In this document: one piece after another, positions 43,324 through 51,993 of the stretch | How positions within the stretch are numbered: position 1 is the stretch's first letter | Layout: the number at the start of each line of letters is the position of its first letter | From: Flavobacteriaceae bacterium | GTDB taxonomy: Bacteria; Bacteroidota; Bacteroidia; Flavobacteriales; Flavobacteriaceae | Assembly: GCA_002862805.1 (NCBI GenBank) | Contig: PKEA01000098.1 | Location: 1 to 64,000, forward strand | Reading direction: 5' to 3' | Length of the DNA stretch: 64,000 nt | Made by a program: the position numbers and the translations under genes | The notes under the pieces: model-generated | The model's database searches: none | What the model saw: only the letters and a program-made list of their open reading frames with translations | What the model was told of the DNA's origin: nothing

Positions 43324-43554
43324 TTATCCGTTACAAACGTTATATGCTATTGAATCAGCAATTTCTTGTGAAGAGGCATAAATTCTTTTCTTCCATACGC
43401 CATTACAATATACATCATAAGGTTTCATCGTAAGAACTTCTTTTAATTCAGTTTTTTTATTTGTAAATAATTTGTTGTTGTTCATCGTGTTTGCGTTTAA
43501 ACTTAAACCAAACATAGTTACACTTAAGAAAGTGAATAAGATTTGTTTTTTCAT
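43324..43554 (-). CDS. Small exported peptide next to GLPGLI gene
   Basis: The 76-residue ORF encodes a signal peptide (LFTFLSVTMFGLSLNA) and a mature peptide of about 50 residues ending KPYDVYCNGVWKKRIY, then ASSQEIADSIAYNVCNG. The two Cys could form a disulphide. It is 43 bp upstream of the GLPGLI gene on the same strand. I recognise no family. Its role with GLPGLI and the barrel protein (substrate, ligand or partner) is open. Confidence 0.7.
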   Translation of the reverse strand: MKKQILFTFLSVTMFGLSLNANTMNNNKLFTNKKTELKEVLTMKPYDVYCNGVWKKRIYASSQEIADSIAYNVCNG

Positions 43555-43735
43555 ATGATTTTTTAATTAATTTTTTGTAAAATTTTTTTTAACCAGCAAA
43601 AAGTGCGCAAATGAAAAAAAAAAAAAATGAATTATAATGGAATTCTTTTACGTTTAACTTTAGCGATATTTTTTCTGTAATGATTAATAAATTATAATGT
43701 TTGTGTCGGCCATTTAAATTACTCATAAACTAGTT

Positions 43736-43764
43736 TTGTTTTCAATAGTATTTTATTACATTTG
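43736..43764 (+). promoter_or_regulatory. Promoter of xth
   Basis: TTG at 43736-43738 and TACATTTG at 43757-43764 are 18 nt apart, a full consensus match, 21 bp before the ATG at 43786. This supports ATG 43786 rather than the in-frame TTG at 43762. Confidence 0.8.
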
Positions 43765-43785
43765 AACGAAAACCAAATCTATAAA

Positions 43786-44547
43786 ATGAAGATTATTTCT
43801 TATAATGTAAATGGAATTAGAGCTGCAATTTCTAAAGACTTTATTTCATGGTTACAACACGCAAGTCCTGATGTAATTTGCCTTCAAGAAATTAAAGCAA
43901 TGGAAGAACAAGTCCCTAAACTTGAAATTGAAGCAGCAGGTTATCCTTATCAATATTATTTCTCAGCTCAAAAAAAAGGATACAGTGGTGTAGCTATTTT
44001 CTCTAAAATTGAACCAAAAAATGTTGTTTTTGGCACAGGAATTGAGCATATGGACTTTGAGGGACGAAATTTACGTATCAATTTTGATAAGTTTTCTATA
44101 ATGAGTTTGTATCTTCCTTCTGGAACTAATTCAGAGCGATTAAGTTACAAGTTTCAATACATGGATGAATTTCAGGAATATATTAATGATTTAAAGAAAT
44201 CGGTTCCAAACTTAGTTATTTGTGGCGATTATAACATTTGTCATGAAGCTATTGATATTCATAATCCTGTTGGAAATAAAAATACTTCTGGATTTTTGCC
44301 TGAAGAAAGAGCTTGGTTAGATGCGTTTATGAAAAGTGGATTCATTGATACTTTCAGGCATTTAAACAAAGAGCCACACCATTACAGTTGGTGGAGTTAT
44401 AGAGCAAATGCTCGAAATAATAATAAAGGTTGGAGAATTGATTATTGTTTAGTTGATAAAGCATTAGAAAGCAATATTGAGCGTGCTTATATTTTGCCCG
44501 AAGCCAAACATTCCGATCATTGCCCAGTTGTAGTAGAATTAAAATAA
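43786..44547 (+). CDS. xth: Exodeoxyribonuclease III (AP endonuclease)
   Basis: The enzyme cuts DNA at abasic sites and has 3'-5' exonuclease activity in base-excision repair. From ATG 43786 it has 253 residues and the Xth/EEP motifs: NVNGIRA, catalytic Glu in LQEIKA, GDYNICH, WWSYRANAR and SDHCPVVVEL. It is followed 22 bp later by the OmpA-like gene; the two may form an operon. Confidence 0.96.
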   Translation: MKIISYNVNGIRAAISKDFISWLQHASPDVICLQEIKAMEEQVPKLEIEAAGYPYQYYFSAQKKGYSGVAIFSKIEPKNVVFGTGIEHMDFEGRNLRINFDKFSIMSLYLPSGTNSERLSYKFQYMDEFQEYINDLKKSVPNLVICGDYNICHEAIDIHNPVGNKNTSGFLPEERAWLDAFMKSGFIDTFRHLNKEPHHYSWWSYRANARNNNKGWRIDYCLVDKALESNIERAYILPEAKHSDHCPVVVELK

Positions 44548-44569
44548 CCAATAAACTAAATAATAAAAG

Positions 44570-45535
44570 ATGATAAAAAAAGTTGCCCTTGCTGTTGTAG
44601 TTCTAGGATTAACTACTTCTTGTGTTTCTAAAAAAATATATAATGATTTAGAAAACAAATATGCCGATTTAAAGAAAGAGCGTAATGCTTTAGCAGATGA
44701 AAACGGAGCTTTGTCTAAAAGCAAAAATCAGTTAGAACAAGAAAAAACAAGTTTACAAACAGAATTAGATAAAGCAAAAGCGGAAAGAGATAAGTTAGCA
44801 AATGACTATGCAGCAACTAAAAAGAGTTTAGATAACTTAAAGGCTTCTTATGCGGCTTTAGAAAAAAACAGTAATGATGCTTTAGATAGCAACATGAAGA
44901 AAAACAGAGAATTATTAGCTGAATTAGAAGCAAAACAAAGCAAACTGACTGCTGAGCAAGAGCGTTTAGATAAATTAAAAGCCGATTTAGCATCGTCAAC
45001 TTCTCGATTAGCGGAATTAGAAAAAATGATGGCTGATAAAGAAGCTGGAATGAACAAATTAAAAGAAACGTTATCTAAAGCTTTAAATGCATTTGAAGGA
45101 AAAGGGTTAACAGTAGAGCACAGAAATGGAAAAGTTTATGTTTCTATGGAAAATAAATTACTTTTCGAATCAGGAAGTTGGACTGTTGGTTCAGAAGGGA
45201 AAAAAGCAGTTACTGCTGTTGGAAAAGTATTAGGTGATAATCCTGAAATTTCTGTACTAATTGAAGGACATACTGATAACGATAAAATCACAGGAACAAT
45301 TGGTGGTGGAGTAGAAAACAACTGGGATTTATCTACAAAACGTGCCACTGCAATTGTAAATATTTTATCTGAAAATAAAAAAGTAGATAAAAAGAATTTA
45401 ACAGCTGCGGGTAGAGGAGAATATGCGCCTTTAATGGCAAATGAAACGGCTGAAGGAAAAGCTAAAAATCGTAGAATTGAAATTATTTTAACGCCAAAAT
45501 TAGATGAGATTTCTAAATTAATGAGCGAATTATAA
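44570..45535 (+). CDS. OmpA-family lipoprotein with long coiled coil
   Basis: The 321-residue protein has a lipobox (LGLTTSCV), about 150 residues of heptad-rich coiled coil (for example LEQEKTSLQTELDKAKAERD) and a C-terminal OmpA/MotB peptidoglycan-binding domain (VLIEGHTDNDKI, then NWDLSTKRATAIVNIL and GRGEYAPL, KAKNRRIEI). It should link the outer membrane to the peptidoglycan. A strong terminator follows. Confidence 0.93.
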   Translation: MIKKVALAVVVLGLTTSCVSKKIYNDLENKYADLKKERNALADENGALSKSKNQLEQEKTSLQTELDKAKAERDKLANDYAATKKSLDNLKASYAALEKNSNDALDSNMKKNRELLAELEAKQSKLTAEQERLDKLKADLASSTSRLAELEKMMADKEAGMNKLKETLSKALNAFEGKGLTVEHRNGKVYVSMENKLLFESGSWTVGSEGKKAVTAVGKVLGDNPEISVLIEGHTDNDKITGTIGGGVENNWDLSTKRATAIVNILSENKKVDKKNLTAAGRGEYAPLMANETAEGKAKNRRIEIILTPKLDEISKLMSEL

Positions 45536-45554
45536 TATTAAGCATGAAAGATTC

Positions 45555-45595
45555 TAAAAAAGACTCAAAGTATTTACTTTGAGTCTTTTTTTTTG
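45555..45595 (+). terminator. Terminator after the OmpA-like gene
   Basis: AAGACTCAAAGT pairs perfectly with ACTTTGAGTCTT around a 4-nt loop, followed by nine or more T. Confidence 0.92.
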
Positions 45596-45679
45596 AATTT
45601 ATAAAAATATTTTTTTCAACATCTTACTTTTTAATATGAAAATAATTAACTTTAGTTCAACTATTAATTAAAAGTAAGC

Positions 45680-46105
45680 ATGGCAATTATAAACCCACAT
45701 ATTAATTTTAATGGAAATGCAGAAGAAGCATTTAATTTTTACAAATCTGTATTTGGCGGAGAATTTACAGTCCTTATGCGCTTCAAAGATATTTCTAATT
45801 CAGACTTTCAAGTTTCAGATGAAGAAGCGAATAAAATTATGCACATAGCTTTACCTATTGGCAATAATGTTTTAATGGCTAACGATGTTCCAGAAATTTT
45901 AGGTAAAGTAGATGAAAATGAGAATAGATCAAAAATTTCTATAAGTGCAGAAAGCCGAGAAGAAGCTGACAAATTGTTTAACAGACTTTCGTCTGGCGGC
46001 ATTGTGGAAATGCCAATTGGGGATAGTCCTTGGGGTTCTTATTTTGGAATGTTTAGAGATAAATATGGTATCGAATGGATGGTAGATTTTGATTCCAAAA
46101 GATAA
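45680..46105 (+). CDS. VOC family protein (PhnB-like)
   Basis: The 141-residue protein is of the PhnB/DUF1338-free VOC type: NPHINFNGNAEEAFNFYKSVFGGEF at the start (read as overlapping segments), LMANDVPEIL in the middle and SPWGSYFGMFRDKYGIEWMV at the end. Such glyoxalase-fold proteins act as metal-dependent dioxygenases, isomerases or resistance proteins; the ligand cannot be predicted. It is a single gene with its own terminator. Confidence 0.88.
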   Translation: MAIINPHINFNGNAEEAFNFYKSVFGGEFTVLMRFKDISNSDFQVSDEEANKIMHIALPIGNNVLMANDVPEILGKVDENENRSKISISAESREEADKLFNRLSSGGIVEMPIGDSPWGSYFGMFRDKYGIEWMVDFDSKR

Positions 46106-46119
46106 AAAAATAAGTCTAC

Positions 46120-46158
46120 AGAAACCTGTTAGTAGAAATACGATACAGGTTTTTCTTT
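46120..46158 (+). terminator. Terminator after the VOC gene
   Basis: AAACCTGT (46122-46129) pairs with ACAGGTTT (46145-46152) and a T-rich run follows. The loop is long (15 nt). Confidence 0.75.
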
Positions 46159-46178
46159 TATGTAAGGTTACAACTTTG

Positions 46179-46186
46179 TAACTTTG
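46179..46186 (+). promoter_or_regulatory. -7 box TAACTTTG for the aldo/keto reductase
   Basis: A perfect TAnnTTTG element lies 22 bp before the ATG at 46209; the -33 element is unclear. Confidence 0.5.
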
Positions 46187-46208
46187 CTGTTCAGCAACTT
46201 AAAAAAAA

Positions 46209-47243
46209 ATGAACTACACTACTTTACCCAATACTTCTTTAAAAATCAGTAAAATTTGCCTTGGTACCATGACTTTTGGAAATCAAAATTCAGAGGCAGA
46301 AGCGCATTCACAATTAGATTACGCTTTAGAAAGAGGAGTTAATTTTATTGATACAGCCGAAATGTATCCAATAGGCGGAAATGCTGAAATTTTCGGGAGT
46401 ACCGAAAGACATATTGGTTCTTGGATTAAAAAATCGGGGAAGCGAGATGAAATTGTTTTGGCAACAAAAATTGCCGGACCAAATCGTGGAATGACCTACA
46501 TAAGAAATCCGTTAGATTTTTCTAAAAAAAGCATTACGGAAGCGGTGGAGCTAAGTTTGAAAAACCTGCAAACCGATTATATTGATTTGTACCAAATGCA
46601 TTGGCCAGAACGTGTAATGAATATGTTTCAAAAGCGTGGTGTGCAAGAATTAGATCCTAATTGGCAAGACAATATTTTTGATGTTTTATCTGTTTATGAA
46701 GGTCTGATTAAAGAAGGTAAAATTAAACATATTGGTGTTTCTAATGAAAACCCTTATGGTGTAATGAAGTTTTTACAAGAAAGCGAAAAACATAATTTAC
46801 CAAGAATTGCTACGATACAAAATCCGTATTCTTTATTGAATAGATTGTATGAAGTAGGATTATCAGAAATGTGTATGCGTGAAAATGTTGGTTTATTGGC
46901 TTATTCGCCATTAGGTTTTGGTTTTTTATCAGGTAAATATTTAAATGGTTTTCCTGAAAATTCTAGAATGAAATTGTTTCCAAACTTTAAAAGATACATT
47001 AACGAAAATTGTTTTAAAGCAACTCAATTATATAAGGATTTGGCAGAAGCAAATAATCTTACGTTAACCCAAATGGCTTTAGCTTTTGTAAATCAGCAGC
47101 AATGTGTAACTTCAACCATAATTGGAGCTACAACTTTAGAGCAATTAAAAGAAAATATTGATGCTTTTGACGTTGTTTTATCAAAAGAGGTTTTAGCCGA
47201 AATTGAAATTATTCAAGAATTAATTCCAAATCCGGCTCCTTAA
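46209..47243 (+). CDS. Aldo/keto reductase (Tas-like)
   Basis: The 344-residue NADPH-dependent reductase has the family pattern of the Tas subgroup: ICLGTMTFGNQNSE, catalytic Asp/Tyr in FIDTAEMYPIGG, Lys in LATKIAG and His in YQMHWPE. The C-terminal NADPH segment STIIGATTLEQLKEN is present. The substrate cannot be predicted. It converges with the secreted endonuclease gene, with no gap between the stop codons. Confidence 0.93.
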   Translation: MNYTTLPNTSLKISKICLGTMTFGNQNSEAEAHSQLDYALERGVNFIDTAEMYPIGGNAEIFGSTERHIGSWIKKSGKRDEIVLATKIAGPNRGMTYIRNPLDFSKKSITEAVELSLKNLQTDYIDLYQMHWPERVMNMFQKRGVQELDPNWQDNIFDVLSVYEGLIKEGKIKHIGVSNENPYGVMKFLQESEKHNLPRIATIQNPYSLLNRLYEVGLSEMCMRENVGLLAYSPLGFGFLSGKYLNGFPENSRMKLFPNFKRYINENCFKATQLYKDLAEANNLTLTQMALAFVNQQQCVTSTIIGATTLEQLKENIDAFDVVLSKEVLAEIEIIQELIPNPAP

Positions 47244-49592
47244 TTAAAAAATAATTTTCTTAGTTACTTCATTACCGTTTTCAAGTTTTATTATTAGTAA
47301 TAAAGCTTGATTTTGTTTTATAAAAGAGTTAAACGTTATTAAAGAACTATTAAAGTCTCGTTCAGCTATTTTCTTTCCAGTAATATCGTATATAGTTACA
47401 CGATCAATTTTGTTTTCAAAAGCATTAATCTCTAATTGATTATTGCTTGTATAGACTACAACATCATTGTTTAATGAGTAATCATTAGTATTAACCTTAT
47501 ATAACACTTCAAATCTACTGTTGTAAACTCCTTCTTCTGAATGAAATGAATAAGGATTTTCTTTTATATCAGTAATGTTTCCGTTAAAATTATCTTTTAA
47601 ATAAATAGTTTGAGTGTTGAAAACTCCTTCCGTATTTTCTAACGATATGCTATAGTTACCACTTTGTAATGCTTTAAACCCTAATGCTACTTTTTCATTT
47701 TCATTAAATTCAGGCAAACCATTTATTGCATATTCTTCTTCGTCAATTACAGTATAAATCATTGATTTTGATGTGTCAAATATTTTTCCATCAATTCCAA
47801 TATCAAAACCATTTGTTGCTTTTGTATCATGACCAATTAATATTTGGTTGTAACTGTTTTCAGAGTCTGTTAAATTTAATCTGTAAATGTCTTTTTCAAC
47901 AATAGAATTAGAATCTCTAAAAAACTGTGAGTTTTTAACATCATAGCGAAGTGCATTGTGAAATAAAATAGTTTCGTCTTCAATCGAATTGACATAAAAG
48001 CCTTGTCCTGGTTTAATCGTTCCATCTGGAATTTGTCCACCAGCTGCCGATGCAACTCCTCCTAAAGTAGTATAAGAAGCAAAGTTATTTTGTGGGTATA
48101 GTCCACCTGAAGCCGCAACAGTATGTGTCCAAAAATAAAGCGTTTCAATTGTTCTATTCGTTGCAATAAAATGACTTGCTTCAATTGTTGCAGGATATGG
48201 ATTTCCTATCATATTGAATCCTGTTACCACAGGAATATAATATTCTCCGTTATTTGGTGTACCGATAAATTGACCCGAATATGCTGAGGCTGTAGATGAA
48301 GACCAATTGTTTGGTGCTCTAATAATGTAAGCTTTCGTTGGTAAAAAGTCATTTACAGTTGGGTCAATACTAGCGTAAGCTGTTGTTGGTGTATTTCCCG
48401 AAGGAACATATTCATAAAAACGATTACTTTGCGTAGATGGTGAAAAAGCCAATAAATTTTGACCGCTTACTGGAGAAGACCATGATGTGTAATCTAATCT
48501 AATTATTGGAGCGCTTTCTTTTAATACGGTAATGTTGCCTGTATTTGCTATATTATTTATTTGAACCAAATTGGCATTGTTTTGCACCGTAAAATTAGCT
48601 GTTGGGGCAACATTTACATCTCTAACTACTGTGAAAGTATGATTGCTTTGTAATGTAACTTGAGCAGTTCCTGTAATTTCTAACGAACAAAATTCTAAAT
48701 TACCAGTTGAGGTATAGTTGCCATTGATTGTAGCTCTTGTTGTTTTATTAGGTGCTCCATTGTCCCAGGCCAATCCGTTCCAAGTTGTTGTAGTTGGGCA
48801 TGATAATAAATTCCATGAGTCAGGAGCTTGTGGTCCACCCCAAATTTGGGTTGCTAAATAAGGGTTGTCAATAAAAGGATTTCTATTTCCTTGAATATTG
48901 TAAATTTCATTATTTCTATTGATTTCAAATATACTTACCGGATCTTCTTCATTCCATTCAATAAATATGTCGGGCATATCCGCATTGTAAGTAGTGGGTC
49001 CGCTTCCTACATTGGTTGCTAAACATTGTGTAGGATAACGTAAATACATATACATCATCATTCTTGCTACATCACCTTTCCACTCATCTCCCGGATACCA
49101 AAATGCACCAACAGTTCCAGCGTCTCCTTCGCCGTCAGCATAGAGTCTGTTTCCTCTTGAACCATTCCATTGCACATCTGAAGCTCTAATGTGGTGTGCG
49201 TCTTCACCGGCATCACTAGCTCCTCCATCATTAAGAGCTGGCGTTCCTAATGATTTTGCATAACAATGTTCTCTGTTCCAGTCTCCAACCGCTCCGCCAT
49301 TGCTGTTTTTGTCTCTATTTCTATCGTCTATAACCGATGCATTAAAATCGTTATAACCATAAATTAAAAAAACATTATTAGAATTATTAGGATTTAGATC
49401 GCTCACTTTTAAAGCGTTCCAAACACCCGGTGTATAACTTATTTTATTTGTATGAGTGGTTGTGATTAAACTCGATAATTGATTTTTTAATAAATTACCC
49501 GTTTGTGTAAAATCTATAGAACTATAGTATGCTGGAATTTGTGCCTGTAAAAATCCGCATACAAGTAAAGTAAAAAGTAATTTTATTTTCAT
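47244..49592 (-). CDS. Secreted endonuclease I with T9SS cargo module
   Basis: After a signal peptide (LLFTLLVCGFLQAQ) residues about 25-245 form an endonuclease I (NucM/EndA-like) domain with NREHCYAKSL, DAHHIRASDVQWNGSRGN and WYPGDEWKGDVARMM. This is a non-specific extracellular nuclease. The following 500 residues (from TTTTWNGLAWDNG) match the body of the protein at 17813-19459. The C-terminus (VTIYDITGKKIAERDFN, ending EVTKKIIF) is a type IX sorting region. It probably degrades extracellular DNA for nutrients or biofilm turnover. Confidence 0.9.
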   Translation of the reverse strand: MKIKLLFTLLVCGFLQAQIPAYYSSIDFTQTGNLLKNQLSSLITTTHTNKISYTPGVWNALKVSDLNPNNSNNVFLIYGYNDFNASVIDDRNRDKNSNGGAVGDWNREHCYAKSLGTPALNDGGASDAGEDAHHIRASDVQWNGSRGNRLYADGEGDAGTVGAFWYPGDEWKGDVARMMMYMYLRYPTQCLATNVGSGPTTYNADMPDIFIEWNEEDPVSIFEINRNNEIYNIQGNRNPFIDNPYLATQIWGGPQAPDSWNLLSCPTTTTWNGLAWDNGAPNKTTRATINGNYTSTGNLEFCSLEITGTAQVTLQSNHTFTVVRDVNVAPTANFTVQNNANLVQINNIANTGNITVLKESAPIIRLDYTSWSSPVSGQNLLAFSPSTQSNRFYEYVPSGNTPTTAYASIDPTVNDFLPTKAYIIRAPNNWSSSTASAYSGQFIGTPNNGEYYIPVVTGFNMIGNPYPATIEASHFIATNRTIETLYFWTHTVAASGGLYPQNNFASYTTLGGVASAAGGQIPDGTIKPGQGFYVNSIEDETILFHNALRYDVKNSQFFRDSNSIVEKDIYRLNLTDSENSYNQILIGHDTKATNGFDIGIDGKIFDTSKSMIYTVIDEEEYAINGLPEFNENEKVALGFKALQSGNYSISLENTEGVFNTQTIYLKDNFNGNITDIKENPYSFHSEEGVYNSRFEVLYKVNTNDYSLNNDVVVYTSNNQLEINAFENKIDRVTIYDITGKKIAERDFNSSLITFNSFIKQNQALLLIIKLENGNEVTKKIIF

Positions 49593-49629
49593 GTTTAAAA
49601 AATTTGGGACTTCAATTTAATAATTTTTT

Positions 49630-49672
49630 AAAAAAAAGAGTTCGAAAATTTTTTAAATTTTCGAACTCTTAA
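49630..49672 (-). terminator. Terminator of the DUF4139 gene
   Basis: AAGAGTTCGAAAAT pairs with ATTTTCGAACTCTT (14 bp, perfect). On the minus strand the T-run follows (plus A-run 49630-49638), so it ends the 49699-51315 transcript. Confidence 0.88.
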
Positions 49673-49698
49673 GGCTTAAGCTAATTTTAACATATGTT

Positions 49699-51315
49699 TT
49701 ACAGGTTGTCAATCACTTTATCTTTTGGATAACGAACCTTATAACTGATTCTTATTTTCTTGGTTTCGTTTGCACCCAATTTTAAATCCCAAGTTAAAAT
49801 TCCGGTTTCTTCATTTACTTTCGCTCTGTCTTTTTCTAAAAGCTCAACTGTAATTTCTTTGTCGGTACTTATAGGATATTGATCTTTCAGCAACAGTTCA
49901 ACACTTTCTTTTTTGTTGTTACGAATGGTAATATCATAAGTAAACGTTTGCTCTTTATAAGCTGATAAGAATTTAGTTCCCGATTTATCTGCAATTTTTT
50001 CACGTTTAATAGAGATTTTCTTATCTCTTCCCATACTTAAATTCAACGTGTCTGCCGTTTGATTTGGATTAATCATTGTTTTACCAACATACATTCCTTC
50101 AAAAATAATATTTGCTTCTCCAGGTAATAAATTAAATTTTGAATAATCTGATATTTCAGCCAATAAGAATGCTTCTTTTTCAATTCTTGGAACTGCATAA
50201 TATCTATAAGTAGCGGGTAATTTTATTTCTTTTAAAGCTACGCTATGCGCTTTTCCATTCGATAAAATATCATAAGGAATATCAATGTCAAATGAAACGT
50301 TTAATTGATTTTCATTGATGCTTGTGTAATTTGAAATTGATGATTTGTCAGCATTTTCATTTTTTCTTTTTATTCCCATAGAACTTGAAACAACTACTTC
50401 ATTCATAACAGCATTAGAATTATCGTATTGTACAAATCCTCTATTGTAACCAAAACGTAAAAACCAAGCTTGTAAAATAGGAGCATTGTTGTTTTGTGTT
50501 GGGTTTCCGCTAGACAAGGTAAGCTTCACTTTTTTCCAATCAACACCAGTGTTTTGAGTTACTTGGCCTTTGTACATCATGTTAATTGGTGTGCTGATGC
50601 TTTCTGCTCTTAAATCATAGAAAGGTTTCCAAGTTGCTCCACCTGTAAGGTAATTGATGTCTAAATTAACTATTCCTGCAGATTCGTTCATCACTTGTAA
50701 AATCAGTTTTCCTTTCGAAGATTTTTCTTCATTTTTAGTATTGATTTCCAGTTTAGAATTTAGTTTTTTCAACTTCTCATTCAATTTATTTTCTTTTTCT
50801 TGAAAAGAAGTAATTGCATTGCTTAGTTGAGTTCGTTTCGAATTATAATAATCAACTAATTTCATTAATTCGGCTACATTTAAACCTGTATTAGTTCCAG
50901 AAACTTGTTGGTTTTTATCCAATAACTCAATAGTTTTAGCATGCGAATTTTTCTCCGTTTGCACTTTTATTATTTCTTTTTGAACCCAATTGATGCTGTC
51001 TCTTACTTTTTTAATTGCAGGATTACTTTCGTCAATTTCATATTCTGAAATGTAATTTTGGGTAAACTGAACCGATAAAACCGTTAAGGAGTTTGGCGCG
51101 CCAATTTGAACCGTATTTTCGTTTAAATAATCGGCAACGTTTTTAATGACAATTTCGCTTGTTCCTTTTGGTAAGTTAACCGAAGTGGTTTGAATAAGTT
51201 CAGCACTGTTGCTGTAAACGGTTGCTCCTTTTACTGTTGCGGTTGTAAAGATTGGCTTTTGTGCAAACAGTGTTGCCGAAACCAATAACGTGAATAAGAA
51301 AAGTATTTTTTTCAT
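49699..51315 (-). CDS. DUF4139 (mucoidy inhibitor MuiA-like) protein
   Basis: The 538-residue exported protein (signal FLFTLLVSATLFAQ) has the N-terminal VKGATVYSNSAELIQTTSVNL strand domain, a coiled-coil middle (about 100-200) and the C-terminal DUF4139 beta domain with YLTGGATWKPFYDLRAES and FTYDITIRNNKKESVELLL. The family is linked by name to mucoid growth in some species; here the function is unknown, perhaps a surface protein. Confidence 0.85.
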   Translation of the reverse strand: MKKILFLFTLLVSATLFAQKPIFTTATVKGATVYSNSAELIQTTSVNLPKGTSEIVIKNVADYLNENTVQIGAPNSLTVLSVQFTQNYISEYEIDESNPAIKKVRDSINWVQKEIIKVQTEKNSHAKTIELLDKNQQVSGTNTGLNVAELMKLVDYYNSKRTQLSNAITSFQEKENKLNEKLKKLNSKLEINTKNEEKSSKGKLILQVMNESAGIVNLDINYLTGGATWKPFYDLRAESISTPINMMYKGQVTQNTGVDWKKVKLTLSSGNPTQNNNAPILQAWFLRFGYNRGFVQYDNSNAVMNEVVVSSSMGIKRKNENADKSSISNYTSINENQLNVSFDIDIPYDILSNGKAHSVALKEIKLPATYRYYAVPRIEKEAFLLAEISDYSKFNLLPGEANIIFEGMYVGKTMINPNQTADTLNLSMGRDKKISIKREKIADKSGTKFLSAYKEQTFTYDITIRNNKKESVELLLKDQYPISTDKEITVELLEKDRAKVNEETGILTWDLKLGANETKKIRISYKVRYPKDKVIDNL

Positions 51316-51378
51316 CGATTTAAATTTTAGTCTTTCTATTATAGAGTGACATTTTTAGGAAAAGGTTGGGAAGGGGAT

Positions 51379-51957
51379 TTAGTTTTTTTCTTTAAAAGTT
51401 TTTAGACACTGAATCAAAATAGCCATGTTTTTATTTAATTCTTCTGTTCTTGGCGTAGATGCATTTAAATAATAAAAATCATTGTCTGAGTCGCTTTTTA
51501 TTATGAATGATATCATTTCAATTTCTCCATAAGTTCCAGAGTTAGATTTTGTGTGCACAAAATAAGCCCCGTCTTTTATGAAATTTGTTTTGCCAAATTC
51601 AATTATTTTTAATTTGGAATCTTGTTTCAATTTTTCAAGAATAAAATTATATTCAGAACTTAAATTCTTTTTAGATGTATAGCCTTTACCTTTTTGTATT
51701 GAGATAACATTAATGAAATTTTTTGTATCAGGTTTTGAAATAGCATCAATACCAATATTGATTTCTTCAACTTCTTCGAAATTTTCAACTTTCCATTCCC
51801 AATCTAATGGTAAGGATAAACTAAAAGTTTCATCAGGATATACAACAATTTTTTTAGCAAATTTTACGGGATATTTATGATATTGATTTAGCTTTAATTG
51901 TTCGCTTGAACAAGAAGTAATTAGCGTTAATATGAAAAAGTTTAAAATTAATTTCAT
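51379..51957 (-). CDS. Hypothetical lipoprotein
   Basis: The 192-residue protein has a lipobox (LTLITSCS) and an alpha/beta body with YPDETFSLSLPLDWEWKVE and NFIKDGAYFVHTKSN; this resembles PsbP/DUF1795-like lipoproteins found in Bacteroidetes, though the match is loose. It lies between radA and the DUF4139 gene. Function unknown. Confidence 0.65.
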   Translation of the reverse strand: MKLILNFFILTLITSCSSEQLKLNQYHKYPVKFAKKIVVYPDETFSLSLPLDWEWKVENFEEVEEINIGIDAISKPDTKNFINVISIQKGKGYTSKKNLSSEYNFILEKLKQDSKLKIIEFGKTNFIKDGAYFVHTKSNSGTYGEIEMISFIIKSDSDNDFYYLNASTPRTEELNKNMAILIQCLKTFKEKN

Positions 51958-51993
51958 AAATAAATATGCAATTTATACTTAATAATGATTATT

